NCBI RefSeq assembly: GCF_002899895.1
Contig: NZ_PPEI02000009.1
Location: forward strand, 37,582 to 101,581
Source: Chryseobacterium oncorhynchi
Lineage (GTDB): Bacteria > Bacteroidota > Bacteroidia > Flavobacteriales > Weeksellaceae
DNA length: 64,000 nt
Direction of reading: 5' to 3'
In this document: positions 31,105-39,833 of the stretch, in pieces
Numbering within the stretch: position 1 is the stretch's first letter
Layout of the letters: each line of letters opens with the position of its first letter
The notes under the pieces: generated by a model
Databases searched by the model: none
What the model was told of the DNA's origin: nothing
What the model saw: only the letters and a program-made list of their open reading frames with translations
Translations under genes and position numbers: made by a program

Positions 31105-31530
31105 ATGGATTTTAAAAAACTTATTGAGACAAAGAAGATTATAACCGAAAAAGAAAGAAAAGCACAAATCTCTTTTTTAATTACAGGCCCAATAGCCGTT
31201 TTTTCAGTCGTCTATCTTATTACGCTAAAAGATATATTAGATGTATTTATTATTTTAATAGGTTCTTTTACGGCATTGATTTGGCCCCTTTTTTTACTAA
31301 AAAAAATAGAGATTATTAGAAAACAGAAAATCTTGGTTGAGATTGAAATAGAAAATTATGAAGATGAAGAAAGAAGAACTACTCAAGGTATTTTAAAGCT
31401 GGTGACAGGAGCTAATATTAAAAGTACTTTTATCACACCTAAATATAAAGATGATCCATATCGTGATATAGATAACAATTCGATATATTATATAGATAAA
31501 ATTGTTGGTTTTGAAAGATTGTTAAGGTAA
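31105..31530 (+). CDS. Two-helix membrane protein
   Basis: A 141-residue protein. Transmembrane helices at about residues 25-45 (ISFLITGPIAVFSVVYLITL) and 48-66 (ILDVFIILIGSFTALIWPLF), followed by a charged cytosolic domain (LVEIEIENYEDEERRTTQGI, then KYKDDPYRDIDNNSIYYIDK). Not recognised. It lies between two other small genes on the same strand. Confidence 0.68.
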   Translation: MDFKKLIETKKIITEKERKAQISFLITGPIAVFSVVYLITLKDILDVFIILIGSFTALIWPLFLLKKIEIIRKQKILVEIEIENYEDEERRTTQGILKLVTGANIKSTFITPKYKDDPYRDIDNNSIYYIDKIVGFERLLR

Positions 31531-31555
31531 TTAATAAAATATAATAAATTAAAAA

Positions 31556-31903
31556 ATGAAAAAGAGATTAATTTTAATTGCAATAATGGTAATTGTTTAT
31601 TTCTGTGGCATCATTTTTTACCCTAAATATTTCAGAGAACACTTTCCGCAAAATACAGTGCTTTTTGATAAGAATGGAAAAAAAATGGCTGAAGGACTTT
31701 TTACTAGTGATGATAAGTTTTACATAAGTTATTCTACCGGTGAGAAAATTAATAAAAATGATATACATGATGTTTATTTTCTTCCTGAAGATAAACAACC
31801 AGCACCTTCTCGCTATATATTTCCAGTTATTGTAACCATACTTCCATTAATATTGTTTTTATTTTATTACTTTAAACCATCAAAAAGCAAAGAAAAAAAT
31901 TGA
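31556..31903 (+). CDS. Membrane protein with helices at both ends
   Basis: A 115-residue protein. An N-terminal helix (LILIAIMVIVYFCGIIFY), a central domain with NTVLFDKNGKKMAEGLFTSD and FYISYSTGEKI, and a C-terminal helix (YIFPVIVTILPLILFLFYYF). The central domain would be periplasmic. Not recognised. Last gene before repeat array D. Confidence 0.68.
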   Translation: MKKRLILIAIMVIVYFCGIIFYPKYFREHFPQNTVLFDKNGKKMAEGLFTSDDKFYISYSTGEKINKNDIHDVYFLPEDKQPAPSRYIFPVIVTILPLILFLFYYFKPSKSKEKN

Positions 31904-32039
31904 AATTTTGTTATTCTCAAACTTCAACATCTGATCAGAGTTTAGTTTTTAAGTAATATTTTTTGAATCAATTTCGCTTGATTGGCTACAAAATTATTTT
32001 TTTTAATCTGTTACGGAAAGCCGTAGTGTAATCAAATAT

Positions 32040-32536
32040 AAGAAGCTCAGGACTCTCCCTGAGCTTCTATTTATCCTGGCTAAACTCCGATATCCTTTTT
32101 TATCTGCAGGCGCAGATCTTTCCACCCCCGGAGGATCCTTCCGGAACAATGCTGGCGATCTCATAAATATCCCCAGCTGGCCACGCTGATCATTCTCCCG
32201 GATCCGGAACCCGGATGGCTGCACAATATTGTTAAAGAAAAAAATTAAGACCCTCAGGACTCTCCCTGTGCTTCTCTTTATCCTGGTTAAACTCCGATAT
32301 CCATTTTATCTGCAGGCGCAGATCTTTCCACCCCCGGAGGATCCTTCCGGAACAATGCTGGCGATCTCATAAATATCCCCAGCTGGCCACGCTGATCATT
32401 CTCCCGGATCCGGAACCCGGATGGCTGCACAATATTGCTAAAGAAAAAAATAAGGACCTTAGGACTCTCCCTGTGCTTCTCTTTATCCTGGTTAAACTCC
32501 GATATCCATTTTATCTGCAGGCGTAGATCTTTCCAA
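32040..32536 (+). repeat. Long structured repeat array D (about 2.4 units)
   Basis: CTCATAAATAT markers at 32160 and 32367 (period 207). The array opens with the clean hairpin AGAAGCTCAGG-ACTCT-CCCTGAGCTTCT (32040 onward) and ends in GCGTAGATCTTTCC. It lies 137 bases downstream of the gene at 31556, filling most of the gap before the methylase-helicase gene. Nothing else gene-like was seen between 31904 and 32612. Confidence 0.95.
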
Positions 32537-32612
32537 AAATACTTTTGTAAAAGTTTGCACAATTTTAAATCAATGTTTCATATTCCAATACTTTTGATTC
32601 AAATTAAAAAAT

Positions 32613-35600
32613 ATGACTTATAATCAGAAAAATCAATTACAATCAAATATTCAAGCTGTTTTACTTGCAAAAAAAATTAATGATTTACCTAATTATAAAC
32701 CATCTGAAGATGAACTTCTTATCTTAAATCAATATAAGGGATTTGGTGGAATCAAATGCATTTTATTTCCGATGGAAATACCTTGGACAACTATAGATAG
32801 TATTAGTAAAATAGATCTCAAACTAGAAAATGAAATAAAAAACTTTTACAACTATATTTCAGAAAATTTTGAAAATTTCGAACATATATGGTCTTCAATA
32901 AAAGAAAGTGTATTAACATCGTTCTATACTCCTGATTATATTGTGGATCTTCAAGTTTCCAATTTATATAATAATAATCCAAACAATATCATTTCCATTC
33001 TGGATCCTTGTGCTGGTAGTGGAGCATATATTGATTCGTTTCTACGATATTATCCAGATTCAAAAATTACCGGAGTGGAGAAAGATTATTTAGCAGCTTA
33101 TATTCTTTCTGCTAAATATCGAAATGTTTCTAATGTGACCATTATTAATAAAGGTTTTGAAGAAGTTAACTTCCGAGAAAAATTTGATTTTATTTGTTCA
33201 AATATTCCTTTTGGAAATTTTAAGGTAAAATATAAAAATTATGATAATAAAATAACTGGAAAAATTCACAATTTCTTTTTTTATCATTCAATGAAACTTC
33301 TTAACGAAGGAGGAGCATTAAGCCTACTTACATCAACAGGAGTTCTCAATTCCCCATCAAATAAATTCTTAAGATCTGAACTGGCTAATGAAATCGAACT
33401 TTTAGATATTGTTGCGCTTCCTAAAAATGTATTTATTGAGAATGGAGCAGAAGTCTCAACTCATATATTTCAGGGGATTAGAAGATCTAATGCTTCAAAA
33501 GATCAAAGATATATTGAGACATTATCTTATGAAGGAGTTTTAATTAATGAGTTTATTTACAATAATTTTGATAAAGTATTCTTAAAGCAACCTCAAATTA
33601 GTACTGATCCTTATGGTAAAGAGGAATTTAATTATTTAATGGAAGCAGAGGAGATTCCTGAAGCTTTTAGAGATCGGAGCGTTCTTATACCACAACTTAG
33701 GTTTGTTAGAATCTCCGAAGACAAAGAAGAATTTATCTTTCAAAATTTCCCTTTTCCTACTTTCAATTATGAAGATATTGATACTACGGATCAACTAAAT
33801 CTCTTTAGAAATGATATTAATACTGCAACTGGATTTGATTCATATAAATCACTTGCTATTATTTCAGCTAATTATAAAGGTAAGGAAGTACCTTTATTTA
33901 CCGTTGCAAAATTTAATGAAACAAGCATTACGAATGGTACTTCAATACTTCAAAAGAAATATGTAATCGATGTTTATTCCAATATAATATGGCCACAAAC
34001 TGGCACTATAATTTTAACTAGTCGTGAGTTTAAAATTACATTTGATAAAATTGTTGATTCTCTTCAAAATAATGCCAAAAATCACTCATTATTAGTAGAT
34101 CTAAATATTAATGAAAGTAAAGATGGAGATGAGTTTTCTAAATACTTTTATGCTAGATTTAATCAGCCTTTAATATATAAAACTTATCAGTATAGTTTTG
34201 ATAATTTTTCTTTTCATAAAGAACCAGTCGTTGGAATGCTAGCATTAAATAGATTTTATGAACCGGCTAGAATTTTTGAAATTAATGATGATAATCAAGA
34301 TAGAATTTTTGGCTTGGAAAGTCTTCAAACTAATGAGAGTGATATTGATCTGATAAAGCAATATCTTTTAGTTTATGATGCTTATAATCTACTTCTAAAT
34401 GCAGAACGAAATAAGATACAAAATATAGAATCCTTTAGAGAGAGACTTAATGTACAGTATGATATGTTTGTATCATATTTTGGGTTCATAAACGATAATA
34501 AAAAAGTCTGCAATTATGATTCTGATTATTTTTCACTTTTAAAAAGCTTAGAGAATTTTTCAGAAGAAATAGAAACGCAGATTGACTTATTTACAATTAA
34601 CAAATTTACAAAGTGGGTTAAAGCAGATATATTTTTTTCGAAAACAGATGCTATTGAACAATTAGATGTTAATCTGGCTTTAGCAAAATCTTATAATTCA
34701 AAAGGTAAAATTGATATTGACTATATATCAGGCTTGTCAAATTTAGATACTGAACAAGTAATTGAATTATTAAAAGGAAAAATTGTTAAAAATCCTTTGT
34801 CAGAAAGTTTTGAATTAAGGAGTTTATTTTTTTCTGGCAATATAAAAGATAAAATCAGGAAAATTGAAGAACTAAAAAATCCGGAAAATGATTTGCTGCT
34901 AACAGAATTAAGTTCCTATTTGCCAACAACAATCCCTTTTGAATCTATTAATATTCAATTGGGAAGCCGATGGTTTCCACAGGATCTTTTTAAAATCTTT
35001 TTAAAAAAATATTTTGAGCAAGATTTTTCAACCAACTACAATCAGAACCTGGATAACTTTTTTGTAACTACAACAACTTCAGATTACAGTGCGAAATATA
35101 GAAGCTTTAATTATGAGTGTCATAGTGGAAGATATATCTATCCTACTGATATTATTTACAATGCTTTTTATGATCTTTATCCCATTGTTACTTACAAAAC
35201 TATTGACGATATTTCAGTAACAGATGAAGCCGCTACAAAATATTATAAAAGAGAGATCACAAAACTACGTAAGGAATTTTTAAATTTTATTTATGATTTA
35301 TCATTAGATAAGAAAACAGAGATTACACAACTCTATAATGATAAATTTAATAACATTGTTATTGCATCGTACGATACAGAAATTCTTGATTTTTCAGATT
35401 TTGATATCAAATCTTTTGGTATACCAGAAATATATGAACATCAAAAACGTGCTCCATGGAAAATGATTTCCAATGAAGGAGGAATTGGAGATCATGAGGT
35501 TGGATTAGGTAAAACATTTACTATAGCTGCTACTGCTCACTTCGGAAAAAAACTTTCTGTGTTTAAAAAGCCGGTGATAATAGGAATCAAAGCTAATGTT

Positions 35601-38597
35601 TCTGATTTGGCAACGGCATACAGAACATTACTACCTGCTTCTAATGTGCTATTTGCTTCTCATAAAGAATTTACGGCCAAAGAACGTGAAACCTTTCTCA
35701 ATCGAATTAGAAACAACAATTATGACGTTGTGATTATGTCTCATGAACAGTTTTCTTCTATTCCTCAAGATCCGGATGTTGAAAAAGATATCGTTTCACA
35801 AGAGCTAACAGATGTTGAAGCTAATCTACTCGATGCAAAAGATATTGATATTAGTAAAAAGCAGTTAAAAGGGCTTGAAATACGCAAGAAAAATTTAGAT
35901 GCTAAACTTGAAGTTTTGATTGATAAAATTAGGAATAGGAAAGATGAAAATGTACTTTCTTTCACTGATTTAGGTATTGATCATATAATTGTTGACGAAT
36001 CACATAAGTTTAAAAATTTAATGTACCAAACAAAGCACACCAGAGTAGCTGGGCTTGGTAATACAAACGGTTCTCAACGAGCTAATAATTTACTAACTGC
36101 ACTTAGAACTATTCAAAAAAATACAAAGTCAAATGAATATGGTGCCTCTTTTTTTTCCGGTACTCCAATATCAAATTCAATTACTGAACTTTATTTGCTT
36201 CAGAAATATTTAACTCCAAAATCTTTAAAAGAAAGAGGTATATATAATTTTGATGCCTGGTGTTCAAATTTCGCTGAAAAAACTATTGATTTTGAAACTA
36301 ATATGATAAATCAAATTATTGCAAAGGAGAGATTTCGGTATTTTATTAATCTGCCTGAACTTTCTTTGATGTATAATCAAATGGCTGACGTAATGACAGG
36401 TGAACTTGCTAAAATTGATAGACCTGAAAAGAATGAGTTCCTAATGTTAAATGAACAGACACCATTACAAAAAAGATTCTATGTAAAACTTAAAAAATTC
36501 TTAGAAAATAAAGATCAAAGTATATTAGGTCTTGATAAACCATTGAATATAGATTCTCAATCAACGGCTTTATCCCTGGTAGCCATGAATTTAGCTTTTA
36601 AAGCTTCTATTGATATGAGATTAATTTCTGCAAGGTATCCTGACGAACCCGGAAGTAAGGTAAATTTAACTGTAAAAGAACTTGTAAATAGATATTATAA
36701 AGAATCTGCACAAAAAACAGCGCAGATTGTTTTTGTGGATATTAGTACACCAAAAAAGAAATATGATTTTGAAGAACTCGAGGAAAATTATAAAAATAAT
36801 GTATTCACATCTATCTATGATGATATTAAATTCAAATTAATAAAATCTGGGGTTCCTGAAGCTGAGATTGCCTTTATACAAGACTATAATACTGAGATAA
36901 AAAAAACAAAACTTAGTAAAATGATGAATAATGGAGTAATCAGGTTTCTAATTGGAGGAACTGAAAATGCGGGTACCGGATTAAATGTCCAGTATAGACT
37001 ATCTTTTATCAACCATTTATCAATTCCATGGAAACCAGCCGAACTTGATCAACGAAATGGGAGAGGTTTCAGAACAGGGAACTGGTTTGCAAAGAATTTC
37101 AATAACAATAAGATTGATATTGGATTTTCTGTCACAAAAAATACATTAGATAATTACAAAATAGATATTAATAAAAATAAGGAAGGATTTATTAAACAAA
37201 TTAAAGGAGCTAGTATCGGATTGCAAATTTCTCGTAGAATTGATGAAGGTTCTATTGATGAAAACACTGGGATGTCTTTAGCTGAACTTCAGGCACAGCT
37301 AACAGGAGATAATACAATGTTATTAAAAACTAAAGTCGACAACCAGATTAAGGAATTAGAGCAAGATCAATATCTAATAATAAGTAAGAATCGGGAAACT
37401 GTTCAAAAAATTGAATCAAGCAAAAAAAGGCTGAGAGAATATGAGTCAATTAAAGTGAAATTTCAATTTGATTACTCATCATACAAATCTAAGGTGGTAA
37501 TGGACGAAAAAGGGAATAGGGTTAATAAACCAATTTATTTTGAGCTAGATTCAAAGGCAACAAATGTAGAAATCTATGAATATCTAAAAGGATTAGTTGA
37601 AATAATAGGGCCTTCATTGGATATGTATAGTAAAAAAGTGATTGGCGAATTGTTTGGATTTGAAATATTTATAGAAAACCATTCATGGCTTGGTGTTCTT
37701 TTTAAAATCAGGAATAAAGAAGCTATGGAAAATAGTACTAGGCTTGAATATTCTGTTAATGAGGGTAAAATAAATTTGGATAGTGTTCAATCTGCAATGA
37801 CATTTTTCATTAGATCTATAGATACAATATGCTCTAAAATAAAAAATGTTGAAGAAAATATAGAAAGAGAAGTAAAAGCTATTGATGCCTTAATATTATC
37901 GTCTAATCAAACATTTAACCAAGAAGAAAAATTAAGTGATTTAAAACTTGAAAGTGAACTTTTGGAAGAAAAAATAAAAAATTCTTCGGTACAAGATGTA
38001 ATGTCTTATGAGACTAAGAGTTTGGTTATTGATAATGAAGAAAAATCATTTAAAATAATTTCAGATCTGGAAACATTAGATAAGGCTATACTAAATGAGC
38101 ATTTAGGAGAGCAGCAGAAATTTATAGGAATCTTTTGTAATACTAGTGTCAGGGATATATTGAATGAAATGTCAGAATCAGAAATGCCAGGATTCAGAAT
38201 TGAAAGTCAAAACTTGGATTTTAAAAACTATCAGCATTTCATGAAAATTCTGATTTATGATTATGATATAATGTATTGTTGCTTAGATAGTATTGCTAAA
38301 AAAGAAAATCTAATGTGTTTACAGCGGTACAATATTTTAAAAGATGAAGGTTATAAAAATGTTTTTGTTTCTAATGATTCTGCAAACTTTTATTCATATA
38401 ATGATGAAGCTACAAAATTTTCTGAAATTTTAGGCATTCCCGTTATTCTTAATAATGGAAATACAATTTTAAAAATTTCTAACAAACAGATAAATCAAAT
38501 AAAAACCGATCTAAATGTCAATCATGGAATTGAAATCTCATTAAACCAAATACTGGAGAATTCTGAACAAAATCAAAACTTAGGATTAAAAAAATAA
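32613..38597 (+). CDS. Giant DNA methylase-helicase of plasmid/ICE type
   Basis: A 1994-residue protein. N-terminal N6-adenine methylase-like domain: motif I ILDPCAGSGAYIDSF at about 128-142 and SNIPFGN at about 196, a variant of the catalytic NPPF/Y. The C-terminal half holds an SF2/SNF2 helicase: GLGKT (about 964-968), IIVDESHKFKNL (about 1126), FFSGTPISNSITELY, GGTENAGTGLNVQYRL, and WKPAELDQRNGRGFRTG (about 1477). A long charged coiled-coil region follows. Proteins of this layout are found on conjugative elements, plasmids and phages (for example the DarB-like antirestriction type). It opens the maintenance module. Because motif IV is NIPF rather than NPPF, methylation is uncertain. Confidence 0.85.
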   Translation: MTYNQKNQLQSNIQAVLLAKKINDLPNYKPSEDELLILNQYKGFGGIKCILFPMEIPWTTIDSISKIDLKLENEIKNFYNYISENFENFEHIWSSIKESVLTSFYTPDYIVDLQVSNLYNNNPNNIISILDPCAGSGAYIDSFLRYYPDSKITGVEKDYLAAYILSAKYRNVSNVTIINKGFEEVNFREKFDFICSNIPFGNFKVKYKNYDNKITGKIHNFFFYHSMKLLNEGGALSLLTSTGVLNSPSNKFLRSELANEIELLDIVALPKNVFIENGAEVSTHIFQGIRRSNASKDQRYIETLSYEGVLINEFIYNNFDKVFLKQPQISTDPYGKEEFNYLMEAEEIPEAFRDRSVLIPQLRFVRISEDKEEFIFQNFPFPTFNYEDIDTTDQLNLFRNDINTATGFDSYKSLAIISANYKGKEVPLFTVAKFNETSITNGTSILQKKYVIDVYSNIIWPQTGTIILTSREFKITFDKIVDSLQNNAKNHSLLVDLNINESKDGDEFSKYFYARFNQPLIYKTYQYSFDNFSFHKEPVVGMLALNRFYEPARIFEINDDNQDRIFGLESLQTNESDIDLIKQYLLVYDAYNLLLNAERNKIQNIESFRERLNVQYDMFVSYFGFINDNKKVCNYDSDYFSLLKSLENFSEEIETQIDLFTINKFTKWVKADIFFSKTDAIEQLDVNLALAKSYNSKGKIDIDYISGLSNLDTEQVIELLKGKIVKNPLSESFELRSLFFSGNIKDKIRKIEELKNPENDLLLTELSSYLPTTIPFESINIQLGSRWFPQDLFKIFLKKYFEQDFSTNYNQNLDNFFVTTTTSDYSAKYRSFNYECHSGRYIYPTDIIYNAFYDLYPIVTYKTIDDISVTDEAATKYYKREITKLRKEFLNFIYDLSLDKKTEITQLYNDKFNNIVIASYDTEILDFSDFDIKSFGIPEIYEHQKRAPWKMISNEGGIGDHEVGLGKTFTIAATAHFGKKLSVFKKPVIIGIKANVSDLATAYRTLLPASNVLFASHKEFTAKERETFLNRIRNNNYDVVIMSHEQFSSIPQDPDVEKDIVSQELTDVEANLLDAKDIDISKKQLKGLEIRKKNLDAKLEVLIDKIRNRKDENVLSFTDLGIDHIIVDESHKFKNLMYQTKHTRVAGLGNTNGSQRANNLLTALRTIQKNTKSNEYGASFFSGTPISNSITELYLLQKYLTPKSLKERGIYNFDAWCSNFAEKTIDFETNMINQIIAKERFRYFINLPELSLMYNQMADVMTGELAKIDRPEKNEFLMLNEQTPLQKRFYVKLKKFLENKDQSILGLDKPLNIDSQSTALSLVAMNLAFKASIDMRLISARYPDEPGSKVNLTVKELVNRYYKESAQKTAQIVFVDISTPKKKYDFEELEENYKNNVFTSIYDDIKFKLIKSGVPEAEIAFIQDYNTEIKKTKLSKMMNNGVIRFLIGGTENAGTGLNVQYRLSFINHLSIPWKPAELDQRNGRGFRTGNWFAKNFNNNKIDIGFSVTKNTLDNYKIDINKNKEGFIKQIKGASIGLQISRRIDEGSIDENTGMSLAELQAQLTGDNTMLLKTKVDNQIKELEQDQYLIISKNRETVQKIESSKKRLREYESIKVKFQFDYSSYKSKVVMDEKGNRVNKPIYFELDSKATNVEIYEYLKGLVEIIGPSLDMYSKKVIGELFGFEIFIENHSWLGVLFKIRNKEAMENSTRLEYSVNEGKINLDSVQSAMTFFIRSIDTICSKIKNVEENIEREVKAIDALILSSNQTFNQEEKLSDLKLESELLEEKIKNSSVQDVMSYETKSLVIDNEEKSFKIISDLETLDKAILNEHLGEQQKFIGIFCNTSVRDILNEMSESEMPGFRIESQNLDFKNYQHFMKILIYDYDIMYCCLDSIAKKENLMCLQRYNILKDEGYKNVFVSNDSANFYSYNDEATKFSEILGIPVILNNGNTILKISNKQINQIKTDLNVNHGIEISLNQILENSEQNQNLGLKK

Positions 38598-38619
38598 TAT
38601 TCTCTTTAAATAAACTTTC

Positions 38620-38695
38620 AAATTGCTTTGTGACAATAAAAAATTTTATAACTTTGTCACAAAGCAATTTTTATTATGAATAGTTTGTCACAAAG
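38620..38695 (+). promoter_or_regulatory. Inverted repeat and CTTTGTSACAAAG operators upstream of the DnaA-like gene
   Basis: Arms AAATTGCTTTGTGACA (38620-38635) and TGTCACAAAGCAATTT (38655-38670) are perfect complements. Within them, and again at 38684-38695 inside the gene start, is the palindrome CTTTGT(G/C)ACAAAG. The second copy overlaps a TAACTTTG -7 element. The structure can also form a terminator hairpin for the upstream gene. The promoter core is repeated at 46273. Confidence 0.75.
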
Positions 38696-39068
38696 TATTA
38701 ATATTGAAAAACAACTTGCTGATAAGAAAGACAAGTACGTTGAAATTTTTAAACTTCACTATCCGGACAACCAGATTACTGAAAAAAGTTACGATATCAC
38801 ATTAATTCGTGTCTTGATTATGTATTTTCTTTATCAGGAAAAGAAAGTTAATAAAATAAAAGGTGCAAATTTTGAAACAATAGCCTCTTTTTTCGAGGTA
38901 AGACACACTACTGTAGTGAGAGCTGTTGAAAAGGTAAACTCGTATATTCAAACATTAGAGGATGAACGATTCAAAAGTAAAATAGGTACTGTAAAACATC
39001 TAAAAGATTTTAATCTGTACTACTACATATTTCAAAATATTTTTTTGAATTACAAGTGTTCTGCATAA
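38676..39068 (+). CDS. DnaA domain IV-like DNA-binding protein
   Basis: A 130-residue protein. The middle region (KSYDITLIRVLIMYFLYQEK, GANFETIASFFEVRHTTVVRAVEKVNSY) matches the DNA-binding domain IV of DnaA: a helix before the HTH, then the RH(T/S)TVxxAxxKV signature. There is no AAA+ domain. Family knowledge: stand-alone proteins of this kind occur on Bacteroidota mobile elements and phages. The palindromes upstream of its own gene are candidate targets, giving autoregulation. Confidence 0.78.
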   Translation: MNSLSQSINIEKQLADKKDKYVEIFKLHYPDNQITEKSYDITLIRVLIMYFLYQEKKVNKIKGANFETIASFFEVRHTTVVRAVEKVNSYIQTLEDERFKSKIGTVKHLKDFNLYYYIFQNIFLNYKCSA

Positions 39069-39079
39069 TGTAAAACGTT

Positions 39080-39772
39080 ATGAAAAATTCTCAACCCACA
39101 AAAGAATTCTATAATCTTTTTAATTACCTATTTGAATTCTATAATGTAAACCTGTTTCAGGGAAATTTAACTTATCCAATGATTGTAATAACCAGGAATA
39201 AAAATGTTTTTGGACATTATTCATTCAAAAGATGGGTTGATTCTACTTCTACTGAAAATGTAGATGAAATTGCAATAAATCCTCTGTGGTTTCATAAATA
39301 CCCATTAACTGAAATATGTCAAACTATTGTTCATGAAATGTGCCATCAATGGCAGTATCATTTCGGTTCTCCATCGCGAACAGGATATCATAACAAAGAA
39401 TGGGCAGATAAAATGATTGAAATTGGCTTAATGCCATCGTCAACAGGAAAGGAGGGGGGGAAGGTAGTTGGACAAAAAATGGCAGATTATCCAATAGTTA
39501 GTGGCAGGTTTTCAATACTTACCCAGTCTTTAATGAATGAAAATATATTTTCTGATCTCTATTATGAAGCCAATTCTATTGTAGGGAGAACTGTAGAAAT
39601 GGTTAATGGACTAATGGTATCTTCTGAAGGGGAAGTGGTAGGAACAAACAAAATGAAAATAAAATACAGTTGCAAAATATGTAATGTGAATGTTTGGGCT
39701 AAGCCCGATGTTCATTTGATATGTGGCGAATGTAAATCCAAATTTGAACAACAAAATCCAAATCAATTATGA
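39080..39772 (+). CDS. SprT-like zinc metalloprotease
   Basis: A 230-residue protein. The catalytic motif HEMCHQWQY is at residues 85-93 (HExxH), with a further histidine in HNKEWADKM (third ligand region). The N-terminus FYNLFNYLFEFYNVNLFQGN, followed by the NPLWF segment, is typical of SprT. C-terminal zinc ribbon: YSCKICNVNVWAKPDVHLIC, then GEC. SPRTN/SprT relatives degrade DNA-protein crosslinks. Here it is part of an element's replication/transfer gene set, 11 bases downstream of the DnaA-like gene. Confidence 0.88.
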   Translation: MKNSQPTKEFYNLFNYLFEFYNVNLFQGNLTYPMIVITRNKNVFGHYSFKRWVDSTSTENVDEIAINPLWFHKYPLTEICQTIVHEMCHQWQYHFGSPSRTGYHNKEWADKMIEIGLMPSSTGKEGGKVVGQKMADYPIVSGRFSILTQSLMNENIFSDLYYEANSIVGRTVEMVNGLMVSSEGEVVGTNKMKIKYSCKICNVNVWAKPDVHLICGECKSKFEQQNPNQL

Positions 39773-39831
39773 AAAAATTTATTGAACTATTAAAAGATAT
39801 TGCTGTAGCTTTTATTAATGGTAAACTTTAA
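39769..39831 (+). CDS. Possible 20-aa peptide overlapping the SprT-like gene
   Basis: ATG overlaps the SprT-like stop (ATGA). Twenty residues (MKKFIELLKDIAVAFINGKL) end two bases before the topoisomerase start. Amphipathic and helical. It may just couple translation of the large topoisomerase gene to upstream ribosomes. Too short to be certain. Confidence 0.35.
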   Translation: MKKFIELLKDIAVAFINGKL

Positions 39832-39833
39832 AT

